64,000 nt of DNA, taken from the NCBI RefSeq assembly GCF_008635795.1, contig NZ_VWRQ01000025.1, forward strand, positions 33,624 through 97,623. The letters run 5' to 3'. The position numbers and the translations under genes are program-made. The notes under the pieces were generated by a model. The model was not told where the DNA came from and searched no databases. It saw only the letters and a list, made by a program, of their open reading frames with translations. Source of the DNA: Paenibacillus tepidiphilus. Its GTDB lineage: Bacteria; Bacillota; Bacilli; Paenibacillales; Paenibacillaceae. Below, piece after piece: positions 25,081 through 34,700 of this stretch (its first letter is position 1; each line of letters begins with the position of its first letter).

Positions 25081-26016
25081 TCATAGCCAATCCTTCTTGC
25101 GGAAGATCAGCAGCATACTTACACCCAGGGTAATCATGACGCCGATGACGCCGTAATATCCGTATTGCGTGTGCGTCTCCGGGATATTGTCGAAGTTCAT
25201 TCCGTAAATCCCGGTGATGACGGTGAGCGGCATGAATATCGTTGTAATCGCCGTGAACACGCGCATGATTTCGTTGGCGCGGTTGGCGATACTGGACTGG
25301 TAGGCTTCGCGCAAGTTGCCCATGAGATCGCGGTAGGTCTCGAAGGTTTCGGAGATTTTGACCGCATTTTCATAAATATCGCTGAAATATTTCTGCAGCT
25401 GGTCGTCGATCAGCCGGAGATCCTTTTTATTGAGCGTGTTGACGACTTCCTTCTGCGGGCCGAGCATCTTCTTCAGCCACAGAATCTCACTGCGCAGACC
25501 GATGATTTCGTTCAGATGCGACTTCTTGGTGTGCATGAGAATATCTTCTTCAAGCTTCTCGATCCGCGCTTCAATCCGGTCGCCGACGGAGAAGTAATTG
25601 TCCACCACCAGGTCGATCAGCAAATACAGGAAGCGGTCCGCCTCGCTGACTTCCTGTTCCCACAGAATGGGCTTCAGGATGCGCAGCTCGTTGATCTTCT
25701 GCTTGGTGACGGTAATAATGAAATGTCTGCCCAGAAAGATGTTGAGCGCACGCAGAAAAATCTCTTCATCATCAAAACGGATGCTGTTGACGACAATAAA
25801 ATAATGGCTCTCGTAAATTTCGATCTTGGGCCGCTGTTCCTCATCGCTGAGGCAGTCTTCCACGGCCAGGTCATGCAGATTGTACAGAGGCTGGAGCGTC
25901 TCCAGATCCTCCACATCGGCATCAATCCAGTAAAAGCCCTCTGCCGGGGCTGTCAATGTTGTCTGAAGGTCATCCACAGGCGTAAAGACGCCTGAGTTCA
26001 CCAGCCGGATTTTCAT
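25081..26016 (-). CDS. corA: CorA-type magnesium/cobalt transporter
   Basis: This 311-residue protein has a long cytosolic domain ending in two membrane helices. The pore signature YGMNFDNIPE (GMN motif) lies between them, and the chain ends with a basic KKDWL tail. It forms a pentameric Mg2+ channel in the inner membrane. GTG at 26025 is possible, but AAGGAG is 8 bp before the ATG at 26016, which I choose. A ~250-base leader runs from a good promoter (26276-26304, minus) and contains a 42-codon open frame. Confidence 0.95.
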   Translation of the reverse strand: MKIRLVNSGVFTPVDDLQTTLTAPAEGFYWIDADVEDLETLQPLYNLHDLAVEDCLSDEEQRPKIEIYESHYFIVVNSIRFDDEEIFLRALNIFLGRHFIITVTKQKINELRILKPILWEQEVSEADRFLYLLIDLVVDNYFSVGDRIEARIEKLEEDILMHTKKSHLNEIIGLRSEILWLKKMLGPQKEVVNTLNKKDLRLIDDQLQKYFSDIYENAVKISETFETYRDLMGNLREAYQSSIANRANEIMRVFTAITTIFMPLTVITGIYGMNFDNIPETHTQYGYYGVIGVMITLGVSMLLIFRKKDWL

Positions 26017-26101
26017 CTGATTCACTCCTTATTCGTCCGCTTCCCTGAAGAGGACATGCTTAATTAAGCACAGGAAGAAATCAGCTTGGCCGGTGTTCCG
26101 A

Positions 26102-26230
26102 TTAAGGCTGCATACCCAGTGACGGTTCGGGAGCAAAAGAAAGAAATGCTGCGCCGGCCGGCAAGCTGATCATCGTCCTGTGTGGCTGCTCGTTCTGCAC
26201 GCTTAACTGCGTACCCGGGTCGCCTTCCAT
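26102..26230 (-). CDS. Candidate corA leader peptide (42 codons)
   Basis: On the minus strand an ATG at 26230 is preceded by AGGTGA at 7 bp, a perfect anti-SD match, and runs 42 codons to TAA, beginning MEGDPGTQLS and ending EPSLGMQP. It lies 85 bp before corA in the same transcript. The end of the frame overlaps one arm of a possible hairpin (TCAGCTTGCCGG with CCGGCCAAGCTGA after the stop), so translation could change leader folding. Salmonella corA is known to be controlled through a translated leader (corL); the analogy is inference. It could also be a chance frame. Confidence 0.5.
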   Translation of the reverse strand: MEGDPGTQLSVQNEQPHRTMISLPAGAAFLSFAPEPSLGMQP

Positions 26231-26275
26231 TCTTCTCTCACCTCGTTCTTCGTCATAGTGGTAAAACACTTGTCT

Positions 26276-26304
26276 AGTATAACGCCCGGGGTACCCTCTT
26301 TCAA
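26276..26304 (-). promoter_or_regulatory. Promoter of the corA leader
   Basis: On the minus strand TTGAAA and TATACT are separated by 17 bp. The predicted transcript start, near 26268, is about 38 bases before the leader-peptide ATG. Confidence 0.72.
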
Positions 26305-26347
26305 GACAAATTCTTGAGTATTTGGGGGCCTTTCAGCATTGTATGAC

Positions 26348-26376
26348 TTGACGAATAGGAGGTTCATGATTTAAAG
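26348..26376 (+). promoter_or_regulatory. Candidate promoter of the SAM-riboswitch transcript
   Basis: TTGACG at 26348 is followed 16-17 bp later by a TTTAAAG stretch, about 60 bp before the riboswitch. The -10 box is weak. Confidence 0.5.
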
Positions 26377-26433
26377 TGATTTTTAAGAAAAAACATCTGC
26401 AGATGTTTAGCTTCCCTAACTGAATACAGCTAC

Positions 26434-26565
26434 TTCTTATCAAGAGCAGGTGGAGGGACTAGCCCGATGAAACCCGGCAACCGGCGCCAAGGCGCACGGT
26501 GCTAATTCTTGCAGAGACCATGCCAGAGGAATACTCCAGGCGGACGTTTTTGACAGATGAGAGAG
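26434..26565 (+). ncRNA. SAM-I (S-box) riboswitch
   Basis: It shows the conserved S-box blocks: CTTATCAAGAG, GGTGGAGGGACTAGCCCGAT, GAAACCCGGCAACC, GGTGCTAATTCTTGCAGA and a closing GATGAGAG. High S-adenosylmethionine should fold it so that the terminator at 26589-26621 forms, shutting off metA-metI-metC. Confidence 0.96.
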
Positions 26566-26588
26566 GCGCATATGACTTTACATCAGAT

Positions 26589-26621
26589 ATGACCTTTCTC
26601 TTCGGAGTGAGGTCATTTTTA
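26589..26621 (+). terminator. SAM-riboswitch terminator
   Basis: ATGACCT and AGGTCAT arms are followed by TTTTT, placed between the aptamer and metA. Confidence 0.82.
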
Positions 26622-26696
26622 GGTTTCAGGACCTCCTCCGCGCAAGATTAATCAATATAAGAACAATCCAATACCAATGAAGGAGTGAACGGAGCA

Positions 26697-27614
26697 ATGC
26701 CGATTAAGATTCCCGATACGCTGCCGGCCAAAGAAGTCTTGTCCGGGGAAAATATATTTGTCATGGGGGAAAGCCAGGCTTTTCACCAGGATATCCGTCC
26801 GCTGCGGATTGCCATACTGAACCTGATGCCCACCAAGGAAACGACCGAGACGCAGCTGCTGCGCCTGATCGGAAATTCGCCGCTGCAGGTGGATGTGGTG
26901 CTGCTGCATCCAAGCTCCCACACCTCCAAGAATACCTCGGCGGAACATTTGCGCAGCTTCTACACGACCTTCGGGGAGATCAAGCACCGCCGTTTTGACG
27001 GGCTGATCATTACCGGGGCTCCCGTGGAGCAGTTCGAATTCGAAGATGTAAACTACTGGGAGGAGCTGCAGGAAATCTTCGAATGGAGCAAGGACAACGT
27101 CACATCGACGATGCATATCTGTTGGGCGGCCCAGGCGGGACTGTATCATCATTTCGGCGTCCGCAAGGTCAGCTTGCCCGAGAAATGTTTCGGTGTCTTT
27201 TCCCATACGGTGAGCCATAATAATGTGAAGCTGCTGCGCGGCTTCGATGAAGTGTTCCATGTTCCGCATTCGCGCCACACCGATGTCTCCCGCGAAGATA
27301 TCGAAGCCGCTCCGGATCTGCAGATTCTGGCCGAATCCGAAGAAGCCGGTGTATATCTGGTGGCAACCGCCGACGGAAGACAGATCTTCGTTACCGGTCA
27401 CTCCGAATATGATCCGTTCTCCCTGAAATGGGAGTATGACCGCGATGTAGCCAAAGGAATGGATATCGCGCTGCCGAAGCATTATTATCCTAACGACGAT
27501 CCGCAGCGTACACCGCCGGCCGTCTGGCGCGCCCATGCCAACTTATTGTTCGCCAACTGGCTGAATTACTATGTATATCAGGAAACGCCCTACGACATTG
27601 GCCCGATTATTTGA
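26697..27614 (+). CDS. metA: Homoserine O-acetyltransferase, MetA family
   Basis: This 305-residue enzyme activates homoserine for methionine synthesis. The nucleophile is Cys142 in HICWAAQAG, and His235 and Glu237 (GHSEYDP) complete the active site. Residue 111 is Glu in GAPVEQ; in this family Glu111 selects acetyl-CoA and Gly111 succinyl-CoA, so acetyl transfer is expected. I start at ATG 26697 (MPIKIPDTL, the family start) and not at the GTG at 26685, which abuts the Shine-Dalgarno. It is the first gene after the SAM riboswitch, and metI follows 53 bp downstream. Confidence 0.95.
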   Translation: MPIKIPDTLPAKEVLSGENIFVMGESQAFHQDIRPLRIAILNLMPTKETTETQLLRLIGNSPLQVDVVLLHPSSHTSKNTSAEHLRSFYTTFGEIKHRRFDGLIITGAPVEQFEFEDVNYWEELQEIFEWSKDNVTSTMHICWAAQAGLYHHFGVRKVSLPEKCFGVFSHTVSHNNVKLLRGFDEVFHVPHSRHTDVSREDIEAAPDLQILAESEEAGVYLVATADGRQIFVTGHSEYDPFSLKWEYDRDVAKGMDIALPKHYYPNDDPQRTPPAVWRAHANLLFANWLNYYVYQETPYDIGPII

Positions 27615-27667
27615 ACTATATAACGATCTGGTACATTCCCACCACAATTTAGGAGGCTTACTGAACG

Positions 27668-28861
27668 ATGGACGAGAAACTGAGGATTGAAAGCAGACTG
27701 GCACAGATCGGCTCGCAGGAGGACCCCGCTACCGGAGCGGTTAATTACCCGATTTATAATTCCACGGCTTTCCGCCATCCGCGGCTTGGGCAAAGCACAG
27801 GCTTCGATTATATCCGCACCAAAAGCCCGACCCGCTCCGTACTGGAGACGGCGGCGGCCGAGCTGGAATCGGGAGACGCCGGCTTTGCCTGCAGCTCCGG
27901 CATGGCGGCGCTCACTACCGTGTTCACCTTGTTCGGGCAAGGCGACCATTTAATCGTCTCGTTGGACTTGTACGGCGGAACCTACCGGCTGCTGGAGCGG
28001 ATCCTCTCCAAATACGGCATCAGCGCCTCCTATGTTGACACGAATGATCTGGATGGGCTGGAAGCAGCCCGGCGGCCGGAGACCAAGGCTGTCTTCATCG
28101 AGACGCCGACCAATCCGCTGATGATGATTACAGACATCGCGGCGGTGTGTACATGGGCCCGCAAGCACGGGCTGCTCTCCATTGTCGACAATACGCTGCT
28201 GACTCCGTTCTTCCAGCGGCCGCTCGAACTGGGAGCGGATATCGTGGTCCACAGCGCCACCAAATACCTGGGCGGGCATAATGATGTTCTGGCGGGTCTG
28301 ATCGTCACCAAGGGCGCGGAGCTGTCGGCGGAAATGGCCGTCCTGCACAACTCGCTCGGTGCCGTGCTGTCCCCGAATGACAGCTATCTGCTGATGCGCG
28401 GCATGAAGACGCTGGCGCTGCGCATGGAGCGCCATGAGAGCAACGCACTGGCGGTTGCCCGCTATCTGCAGGATCACCCGGCAGTCGCTGAGGTCTTCCA
28501 TCCGGGACTGCCGGATCATCCCGGCTATGAGATTCAGAACCGCCAGTCTTCCGGCAATACGGGCATCTTCTCCTTCAAGGTTAAGGATGCGAGATATGTC
28601 GATCCGCTGCTCCGCCATATCCGCCTGATCGCCTTCGCCGAGAGCCTAGGCGGCGTCGAATCGCTGATGACCTACCCTGCGGTGCAGACCCATGCCGACA
28701 TTCCGGTGGAAATCCGCGATGCGGTAGGCGTCGATGACCGGCTGCTGCGCTTCTCCGTAGGCATTGAGCATGCCGAGGACTTGATTGGCGATCTGGGCCA
28801 GGCCCTGGAAGCGGCGCAGCGTGAAATTTCGGAAGGGTTAGCCGAAGGGGGACAACAGTAA
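27668..28861 (+). CDS. metI: Cystathionine gamma-synthase / O-acetylhomoserine thiolyase (MetI-like)
   Basis: This 397-residue PLP enzyme is of the Cys/Met metabolism family. The PLP lysine is Lys199 in HSATKYLGGHND; FACSSGMAAL and ETPTNPL are further family motifs. It should join acetylhomoserine (from MetA) with cysteine or sulfide. The order metA-metI-metC matches the B. subtilis metIC pair plus its acetyltransferase. TTAGGAGG precedes the ATG. The stop shares one base with the next start. The specific thiol donor cannot be decided from sequence. Confidence 0.92.
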   Translation: MDEKLRIESRLAQIGSQEDPATGAVNYPIYNSTAFRHPRLGQSTGFDYIRTKSPTRSVLETAAAELESGDAGFACSSGMAALTTVFTLFGQGDHLIVSLDLYGGTYRLLERILSKYGISASYVDTNDLDGLEAARRPETKAVFIETPTNPLMMITDIAAVCTWARKHGLLSIVDNTLLTPFFQRPLELGADIVVHSATKYLGGHNDVLAGLIVTKGAELSAEMAVLHNSLGAVLSPNDSYLLMRGMKTLALRMERHESNALAVARYLQDHPAVAEVFHPGLPDHPGYEIQNRQSSGNTGIFSFKVKDARYVDPLLRHIRLIAFAESLGGVESLMTYPAVQTHADIPVEIRDAVGVDDRLLRFSVGIEHAEDLIGDLGQALEAAQREISEGLAEGGQQ

Positions 28862-30024
28862 TGAGCCGAGACAATAACCAGGAGGAGCTGCAATTCTCCA
28901 CCCGGCTGCTGCACTTCGGTGCAGAGATCGACCGGGCGACGGGCGCTTCCAGCGTCCCGATCTACCAGGCATCCACATTTCACCACGAGGATATCCATAA
29001 CCCTCCGCTGCATGACTACAGCCGTTCCGGTAATCCGACGCGCCAGGCGCTGGAGGATTATATCGCGCTGCTGGAGGGAGGCGTGCGCGGCTTCGCCTAT
29101 GCCTCGGGCATGGCGGCAATCTCCAGTACCTTCCTGATGCTGTCCGCCGGTGACCATGTCATCGTGACGGAGGATGTGTACGGCGGTACATACCGGCTGC
29201 TGACCTTGATCTTAAGCCGGATGAATATTGAGACCACCTTTGTAGACATGACGGAGCTAGATCAGGTGAAGGCGGCGCTGCAGCCGAACACCAAAGCGGT
29301 GTACATGGAGACGCCATCCAATCCGACGCTGAAGATCACGGATGTAGCGGCGGTTACCGAATGGGCGCGCAGCCACGATCTGCTGACCATTCTCGATAAT
29401 ACGTTCATGACGCCTTACTATCAGCGGCCGATTGAGCAGGGCGTTGATATCGTGCTGCACAGCGCGACGAAATTCCTCGGCGGCCACAGCGATGTGCTGG
29501 CCGGTCTTGCCGTTGCCCGCACGCCGGAAATCGGTGCGCAGCTGAAGATGCTGCAGAACGGGCTCGGCACCGTGCTTGCCCCGCAGGAAAGCTGGCTGCT
29601 GATGCGCGGCATGAAGACGCTGGAAGCGCGGATGGCGCACAGCGAGCGGAGTGCAGCCAGGCTCGCAGCCTGGCTGGATGACCGCAGCGACATCGCGAAG
29701 GTCTTCTACCCGGGGCTTGCACAGCATCCGGGCCGGGAGATTCACGAGCGCCAGTCCACCGGATACGGCGCAGTGGTCTCCTTCGACGTCGGCTCCGGAG
29801 AGCGGGCGAGGAAGGTGCTGAACAAGGTCAAGCTGCCGCTGGTAGCGGTCAGCCTCGGCGCCGTGGAGAGCATCCTCTCCTATCCGGCGATGATGTCCCA
29901 TGCGGCGATGCCCGCTGAAGTCCGGGCCGAACGCGGCATTACCGACGGCCTGCTGCGCTTCTCGGTCGGCCTCGAAGCGATAGAGGATCTGATCAACGAT
30001 TTGGAGCAGGCGCTCACAGAGTAA
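28861..30024 (+). CDS. metC: Cystathionine beta-lyase (MetC-like)
   Basis: This 387-residue PLP enzyme is paralogous to the preceding gene. Lys204 in HSATKFLGGHSD binds PLP. DYSRSGNPTRQALE and METPSNPTLKITD match the lyase branch (YjcJ/MetC of Bacillus). It splits cystathionine to homocysteine. It starts at the base after the metI stop overlap, so the two are translationally coupled. Hairpins at 30039-30080 and 30093-30116 end the operon. Distinguishing it from a thiolyase by sequence alone is imperfect. Confidence 0.9.
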   Translation: MSRDNNQEELQFSTRLLHFGAEIDRATGASSVPIYQASTFHHEDIHNPPLHDYSRSGNPTRQALEDYIALLEGGVRGFAYASGMAAISSTFLMLSAGDHVIVTEDVYGGTYRLLTLILSRMNIETTFVDMTELDQVKAALQPNTKAVYMETPSNPTLKITDVAAVTEWARSHDLLTILDNTFMTPYYQRPIEQGVDIVLHSATKFLGGHSDVLAGLAVARTPEIGAQLKMLQNGLGTVLAPQESWLLMRGMKTLEARMAHSERSAARLAAWLDDRSDIAKVFYPGLAQHPGREIHERQSTGYGAVVSFDVGSGERARKVLNKVKLPLVAVSLGAVESILSYPAMMSHAAMPAEVRAERGITDGLLRFSVGLEAIEDLINDLEQALTE

Positions 30025-30038
30025 CCCTCCGTTCAGAG

Positions 30039-30116
30039 GCAGGCGGCTGGCCCGCAGGGTGTATGCGCAGCCGCCTGCCAACCCGTTTATATAACCCCGC
30101 TGAGCGGGGTTTATTT
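30039..30116 (+). terminator. Two successive hairpins after metC
   Basis: GGCAGGCGGCTG/CAGCCGCCTGCC (30039-30080) is followed by AACCCCGC-TGA-GCGGGGTT (30093-30112) and TTATTTT. The second hairpin is the likely terminator of the methionine operon. Confidence 0.82.
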
Positions 30117-30236
30117 TGTGATAACCTTTTTCAAGTCTCGGCGATTGTGTTACCATGAGAGAATGATTGATTTCCATAGACTTCAACTGCTATGATAACT
30201 GACCAATGATATGGGTTGATGGGAGGCTGCGAACGA

Positions 30237-31373
30237 ATGAGTGCGATTGATCTGATTTTGGATAAAGCGCTGAAGGGCGAACGTCTGCAACTGGAGGACA
30301 CGGTCCGGCTGTTCGAGAGCAACGAGATTGAGAAGATGGGGGCCGCCGCCGATGTCATTATGAAGCGCTGGCATCCCGAGCCGCTGGCCACATTTGTGAT
30401 CGGCCGCAATATTAACTACACCAATGTCTGCGATGTATATTGCCGCTTCTGTGCGTTTTACCGGCGGCCGGGCTCGGAGGAAGGCTATGTTTTTCCGGAC
30501 GAGACGATTTATCAGAAGATCGCCGAGACGATCGGCGTTAACGGCACGGAGATTCTGATGCAGGGCGGAACGAACCCTAATCTGCCGTTCAGCTATTATA
30601 CCGACCTTCTGCGCGGGATCAAGCAGCGGTTCCCGGAGATTACGATGCACTCCTTCTCGCCGGCCGAGATCAAGAAGATGCAGGAGGTGTCCGGCCTGCC
30701 GCTGGAGACAGTGCTGCGCGAAATCCATGCCGCCGGCCTCGATTCCCTGCCCGGAGGCGGCGCCGAGATTCTCGACGACCGTACCCGCCGCAAGATCAGC
30801 CGCTTGAAGGGCTCCTGGCGCGACTGGATGGACGTCATGCAGACGGCGCATAAGATCGGCATGAATACGACGGCCACGATGGTGATCGGCCTCGGCGAGA
30901 GTCTGGAGGAGCGCGCGCTGCATCTGCTGCGCGTACGGGAAGCACAGGATGAGTGCATCGCGAACGGTTATGACTCCGAAGGGTTCCTGGCCTTCATCTC
31001 CTGGACGTTCCAGCCGGACAATACGAATCTGAAGCTGGACCGGCAGTCACCGGAGGAATATTTGAAGACGGTGGCGGTCAGCCGCCTCGTTCTCGACAAT
31101 ATCAAGAACTTCCAATCCTCCTGGGTCACGATGGGACCGGAGGTCGGCAAGCTGTCGCTGCAGTACGGCTGCAATGATTTCGGCAGCACGATGATTGAAG
31201 AGAACGTTGTATCCTCGGCCGGTGCCACACACAAGGTCAACATCGAGCAGATTCTCCAGCTCATCCGTGAAGCAGGCAAGATTCCGGCACAGCGCAATAC
31301 GCGCTATGACATCCTGCGCGTGTTCGACGATGTCAACGCCAAGGTTGACAATGATTTTGTGATGCAGAACTAG
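30237..31373 (+). CDS. mqnC: Cyclic dehypoxanthine futalosine synthase (radical SAM)
   Basis: This 378-residue radical-SAM enzyme of the futalosine menaquinone pathway makes the spiro-ring compound from dehypoxanthine futalosine. The Fe-S cluster motif Cys65-DVY-Cys69-RF-Cys72 and CAFYRRPGSEEGY, plus LPGGGAEIL, are typical of MqnC. The ATG at 30237 follows GGGAGG at 10 bp. It stands alone between two terminators; other mqn genes are not in the window. The related MqnE shares the fold, but the motifs fit MqnC better. Confidence 0.9.
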   Translation: MSAIDLILDKALKGERLQLEDTVRLFESNEIEKMGAAADVIMKRWHPEPLATFVIGRNINYTNVCDVYCRFCAFYRRPGSEEGYVFPDETIYQKIAETIGVNGTEILMQGGTNPNLPFSYYTDLLRGIKQRFPEITMHSFSPAEIKKMQEVSGLPLETVLREIHAAGLDSLPGGGAEILDDRTRRKISRLKGSWRDWMDVMQTAHKIGMNTTATMVIGLGESLEERALHLLRVREAQDECIANGYDSEGFLAFISWTFQPDNTNLKLDRQSPEEYLKTVAVSRLVLDNIKNFQSSWVTMGPEVGKLSLQYGCNDFGSTMIEENVVSSAGATHKVNIEQILQLIREAGKIPAQRNTRYDILRVFDDVNAKVDNDFVMQN

Positions 31374-31421
31374 CCGCATAAGCGGTTCATTTAACAGTAA
31401 CCGGATGCAAGGTAACCATAG

Positions 31422-31464
31422 AGCTTATTCATCTATCCGCCTGGAGGGATGAATAAGCTTTTTT
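31422..31464 (+). terminator. Terminator after mqnC
   Basis: AGCTTATTCATC and GATGAATAAGCT (12 bp) with a 14-base loop, then TTTTT. Confidence 0.92.
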
Positions 31465-31754
31465 GTGCATAAATTCCTGAATCCTCCAAATTGGTACTAT
31501 GGTGTAATAGTAAGCTGCAAAGCGGCTGTGATATATATAAGACAGGCATATTTTACAAAACTCGTACTTCCAGTTAATGCAAATTGATAGATTGAAGCCC
31601 CGCTCTTGCAGTACAATTTCTCTCGTCACATGGAGAGCAGGGACGTTCTCATGCAGGGACGGTCATGTGCTTTGCAGGGAATATAAGGTATCGGAAGCAG
31701 GAAGCTGATGTACACCTATATTTTTCAAAAAGACACTGGGAGGTTTACAAGTTG
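31465..31754. other. Upstream region of the nucleotidase gene
   Basis: About 290 bp with no gene. It should hold the promoter of the secreted nucleotidase, but no pair of -35/-10 boxes stood out. GGGAGG at 31738-31743 is the ribosome site. Confidence 0.5.
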
Positions 31755-34700
31755 ATGAGAGAAACAGGATGGAACAAGCGGATAGCTGCGGCGGTGGCCG
31801 GTACGGTGCTTACGGCGCAGTTATTCGGCGGAATCCTCGGCGGACCGGCACTGGGAACCGGGAAAGCGGAAGCGGCGGGGGAGCAGGCTGCTCCTGCGGC
31901 AAGCGGAACAACCATTGATTTGCGGCTGATGAGCACAACTGACGTACATACGAACGTGTACGGCTGGGATTATTTCAAGGATAACGCTTCGCTTACAGTC
32001 GGGCTCGACCGGACCGCATCGCTGGTCAATGAAGCCCGCAAACAGAACCCGAACAATCTGCTGCTCGACAACGGCGACCTGATTCAGGGGACTCCGCTGG
32101 GTACTTATCTGGCGAAGGAAGCGGATTTCACTGGTGAGCCGGAGCGGGTTCATCCGCTGATTGCAGCTATGAATATCATGGACTATGATGCAGCAACGTA
32201 CGGCAATCATGAATTTAATTATGGGCTGGATTATCTGAACCGCGTCATTGGCGGCAGCGCTTCTGCCGGTACAGGTGCGGAATTCCCGTATGTGAACGCC
32301 AATATTTATATTGATGACCATGACAGCAATCCGGATAATGATGTCAACAAATACGAGCCTTATATTATTCTTGAGAAAAAGGTAAAAGGCAGCGACAACC
32401 AGGAGCATACCGTCAAGGTCGGATTGCTCGGTCTGGTGACCCCGCAGATTCTGGAATGGGACAAGGTGAATCTGGAGGGTCAGGTTATTGCCAAGGGCAT
32501 TGCCGAAACGGCGAAGAAATTCGTTCCCGAACTGGAAAGCAAGGCGGATGTTGTGGTGGTGATGGCCCACACCGGCTTTGATGCGGCAGCCACCGGGACC
32601 CTTGCCGAGAATGATATCAATGCGCTGAGCAAGGTGCCGGGCATTGATGCCATCACGTTCTCGCACACCCACAAGGTGTTCCCGACCGGCAATAATGCCA
32701 CTCTTGACGCCTCGTTCATTGATCCGGCGACCAAAGCTCCATATAACAGCAGTGTAGCCGTCATTGACAATGTCAACGGCCATATCAACAGTGTTCCGGC
32801 GGTACAAGCCGGTTACGGCGGGGCTTATCTGGGTCTGATCGACCTGAAGCTGGAGCAGGACGGCCAGGGCTGGAACGTAAATAAAGAGGCCTCCAAAGCT
32901 TCCACCCGCTCCATTTACCGGACGGAGAACAAACAGAATTACCCGACCGTTGAGCCGGATAAGGCGGTGCAGGAGGCAGCCGCTGCCGATCATAAGGCAA
33001 CCATTGCTTATGTTAATCAGCCGCTGGGCGAGACGACGATCCCGATGAACAGCTATTTCGCCCTGGTGCAGGATAATCCGACGGTACAGATTGTGACCTA
33101 CGCGCAGCAGCGTTATGTATCCAATCTGATTAATACCGACGATACACTGGCCGATTACCGGGATCTGCCGATTCTGAGTGTGGGCGCACCATTCAAAGCC
33201 GGACGGAACGGTCCGGGCGAATATACTGAAATCGAGGAGGGCAAGCTGACGATCCGCGGAGCCAGTGACCTCTATCTCTATGACAATACCCTGAAAGCCA
33301 TCAAGGTTCCAGGCTCCACGGTCAAAGAGTGGGTGGAGATGAGCGCGGGTATGTACAACCGGATCAAGCCGGGGATCTCCACACCGCAACCGCTGCTGAA
33401 TCCGTCATTCTCCGTCTTCAATTTCGATATTATCGACGGCATTCAGTACACGATCGATGTAACAAAGAATGCGAAGTATAAGCCTGACGGTTCTATTAAT
33501 GATCAGAATTCCAGCCGGGTGACTTCCATCACCTACAACAATGAGCCGCTGGACCTCAATCAGGAGTTCATCGTTGTGACCAATAATTACCGCGCCAGCG
33601 GCGGCGGCAATTTCCCGGATGTGAAGAACGCAGATATGGTTCTCGACACCCAGGAAGAGAACCGCCAGGTGCTGATGGATTACATTAAGGAAGCCGGTAC
33701 GGTTACCCATCCGGCTGACAACAACTGGTCGATTAAGCCAATCCAGGGCAATGTGAGCGTGACCTTTACGTCGACGCCGAAAGGCGCCAAGGCTCTGCCG
33801 GCGGACGGTTCGATTACGGATACCGGCGTTCAGGATACCAAGGGCTTCGAGGTCTACAACCTCAAGCTGAAGGCGGACGTACCGCAGCCGGCCGGCGATG
33901 TGGAGGTACACCTGCTCGGCATTAATGATCTTCACGGACAGCTCGACACTACGTCCTTCGTCGGTGACAAGAAGGTAGGCACAGCCGCAGTACTGGCGGC
34001 TTATCTGAAGCAGGCCCGGGCTAAATACGAGCATTCGCTGCTCTTCCATAACGGGGACTCGGTGGGCGCCTCCGCTCCGATTTCTTCACTGGAACGCGAC
34101 GAGCCGACCCATGTGTGGATGAACATGATGAAATTTGATGTCGGCAGCCTTGGCAACCATGAGTTCGACCAGGGTGTTCCGGCGCTGATGACCCAGCTCT
34201 ACGGCGGCACTGATCCGAAGAATGAGAAGGTAGTCCATGCCGGCTCCGACTTTGATTATGTCAATGCGAACGCAGTGGATGCTACAACCGGCAAGCCGAT
34301 CATCAATCCTTATGTGATCAAAGAAATCGGCGGCGTCAAAATCGGCTTCATCGGGACAGTAACCAAGGCTACGCCAAGCAAGGTTTCTCCGGCCGGCACT
34401 GCAGGCGTGCGGTTCCTGACGCTTGAGGAAGAAGTGGCAGCCATCGAAAAATACGCCAAGGAGCTGCAAACCCAAAAGGTTGAGACAATTATCGTACTGG
34501 CCCATGATCCGGCGACGACTAAAAACAATGAAACAACAGGCGAAGCTGCCGATCTGGCCAAAGCATTGCCGGCCGATTCACCGGTTGACGTGATTGTCGC
34601 CGGCGACAATCACGCGCTGGCCAATGGCGAAGTCAACGGTAAGCTGATTGTGCAGGCTTACTCGTACGGTACCGCTTTTGAAGATATCAAGCTGGTGATT

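Noticed and set aside
26030..26270. Mg2+ (M-box) riboswitch before corA
   Set aside because: The leader does not show the conserved M-box segments; a translated leader is a better fit.
31821..33389. 522-codon minus-strand frame opposite the SLH nucleotidase
   Set aside because: Antisense shadow of a well-supported gene; no recognisable domain and no start signal.
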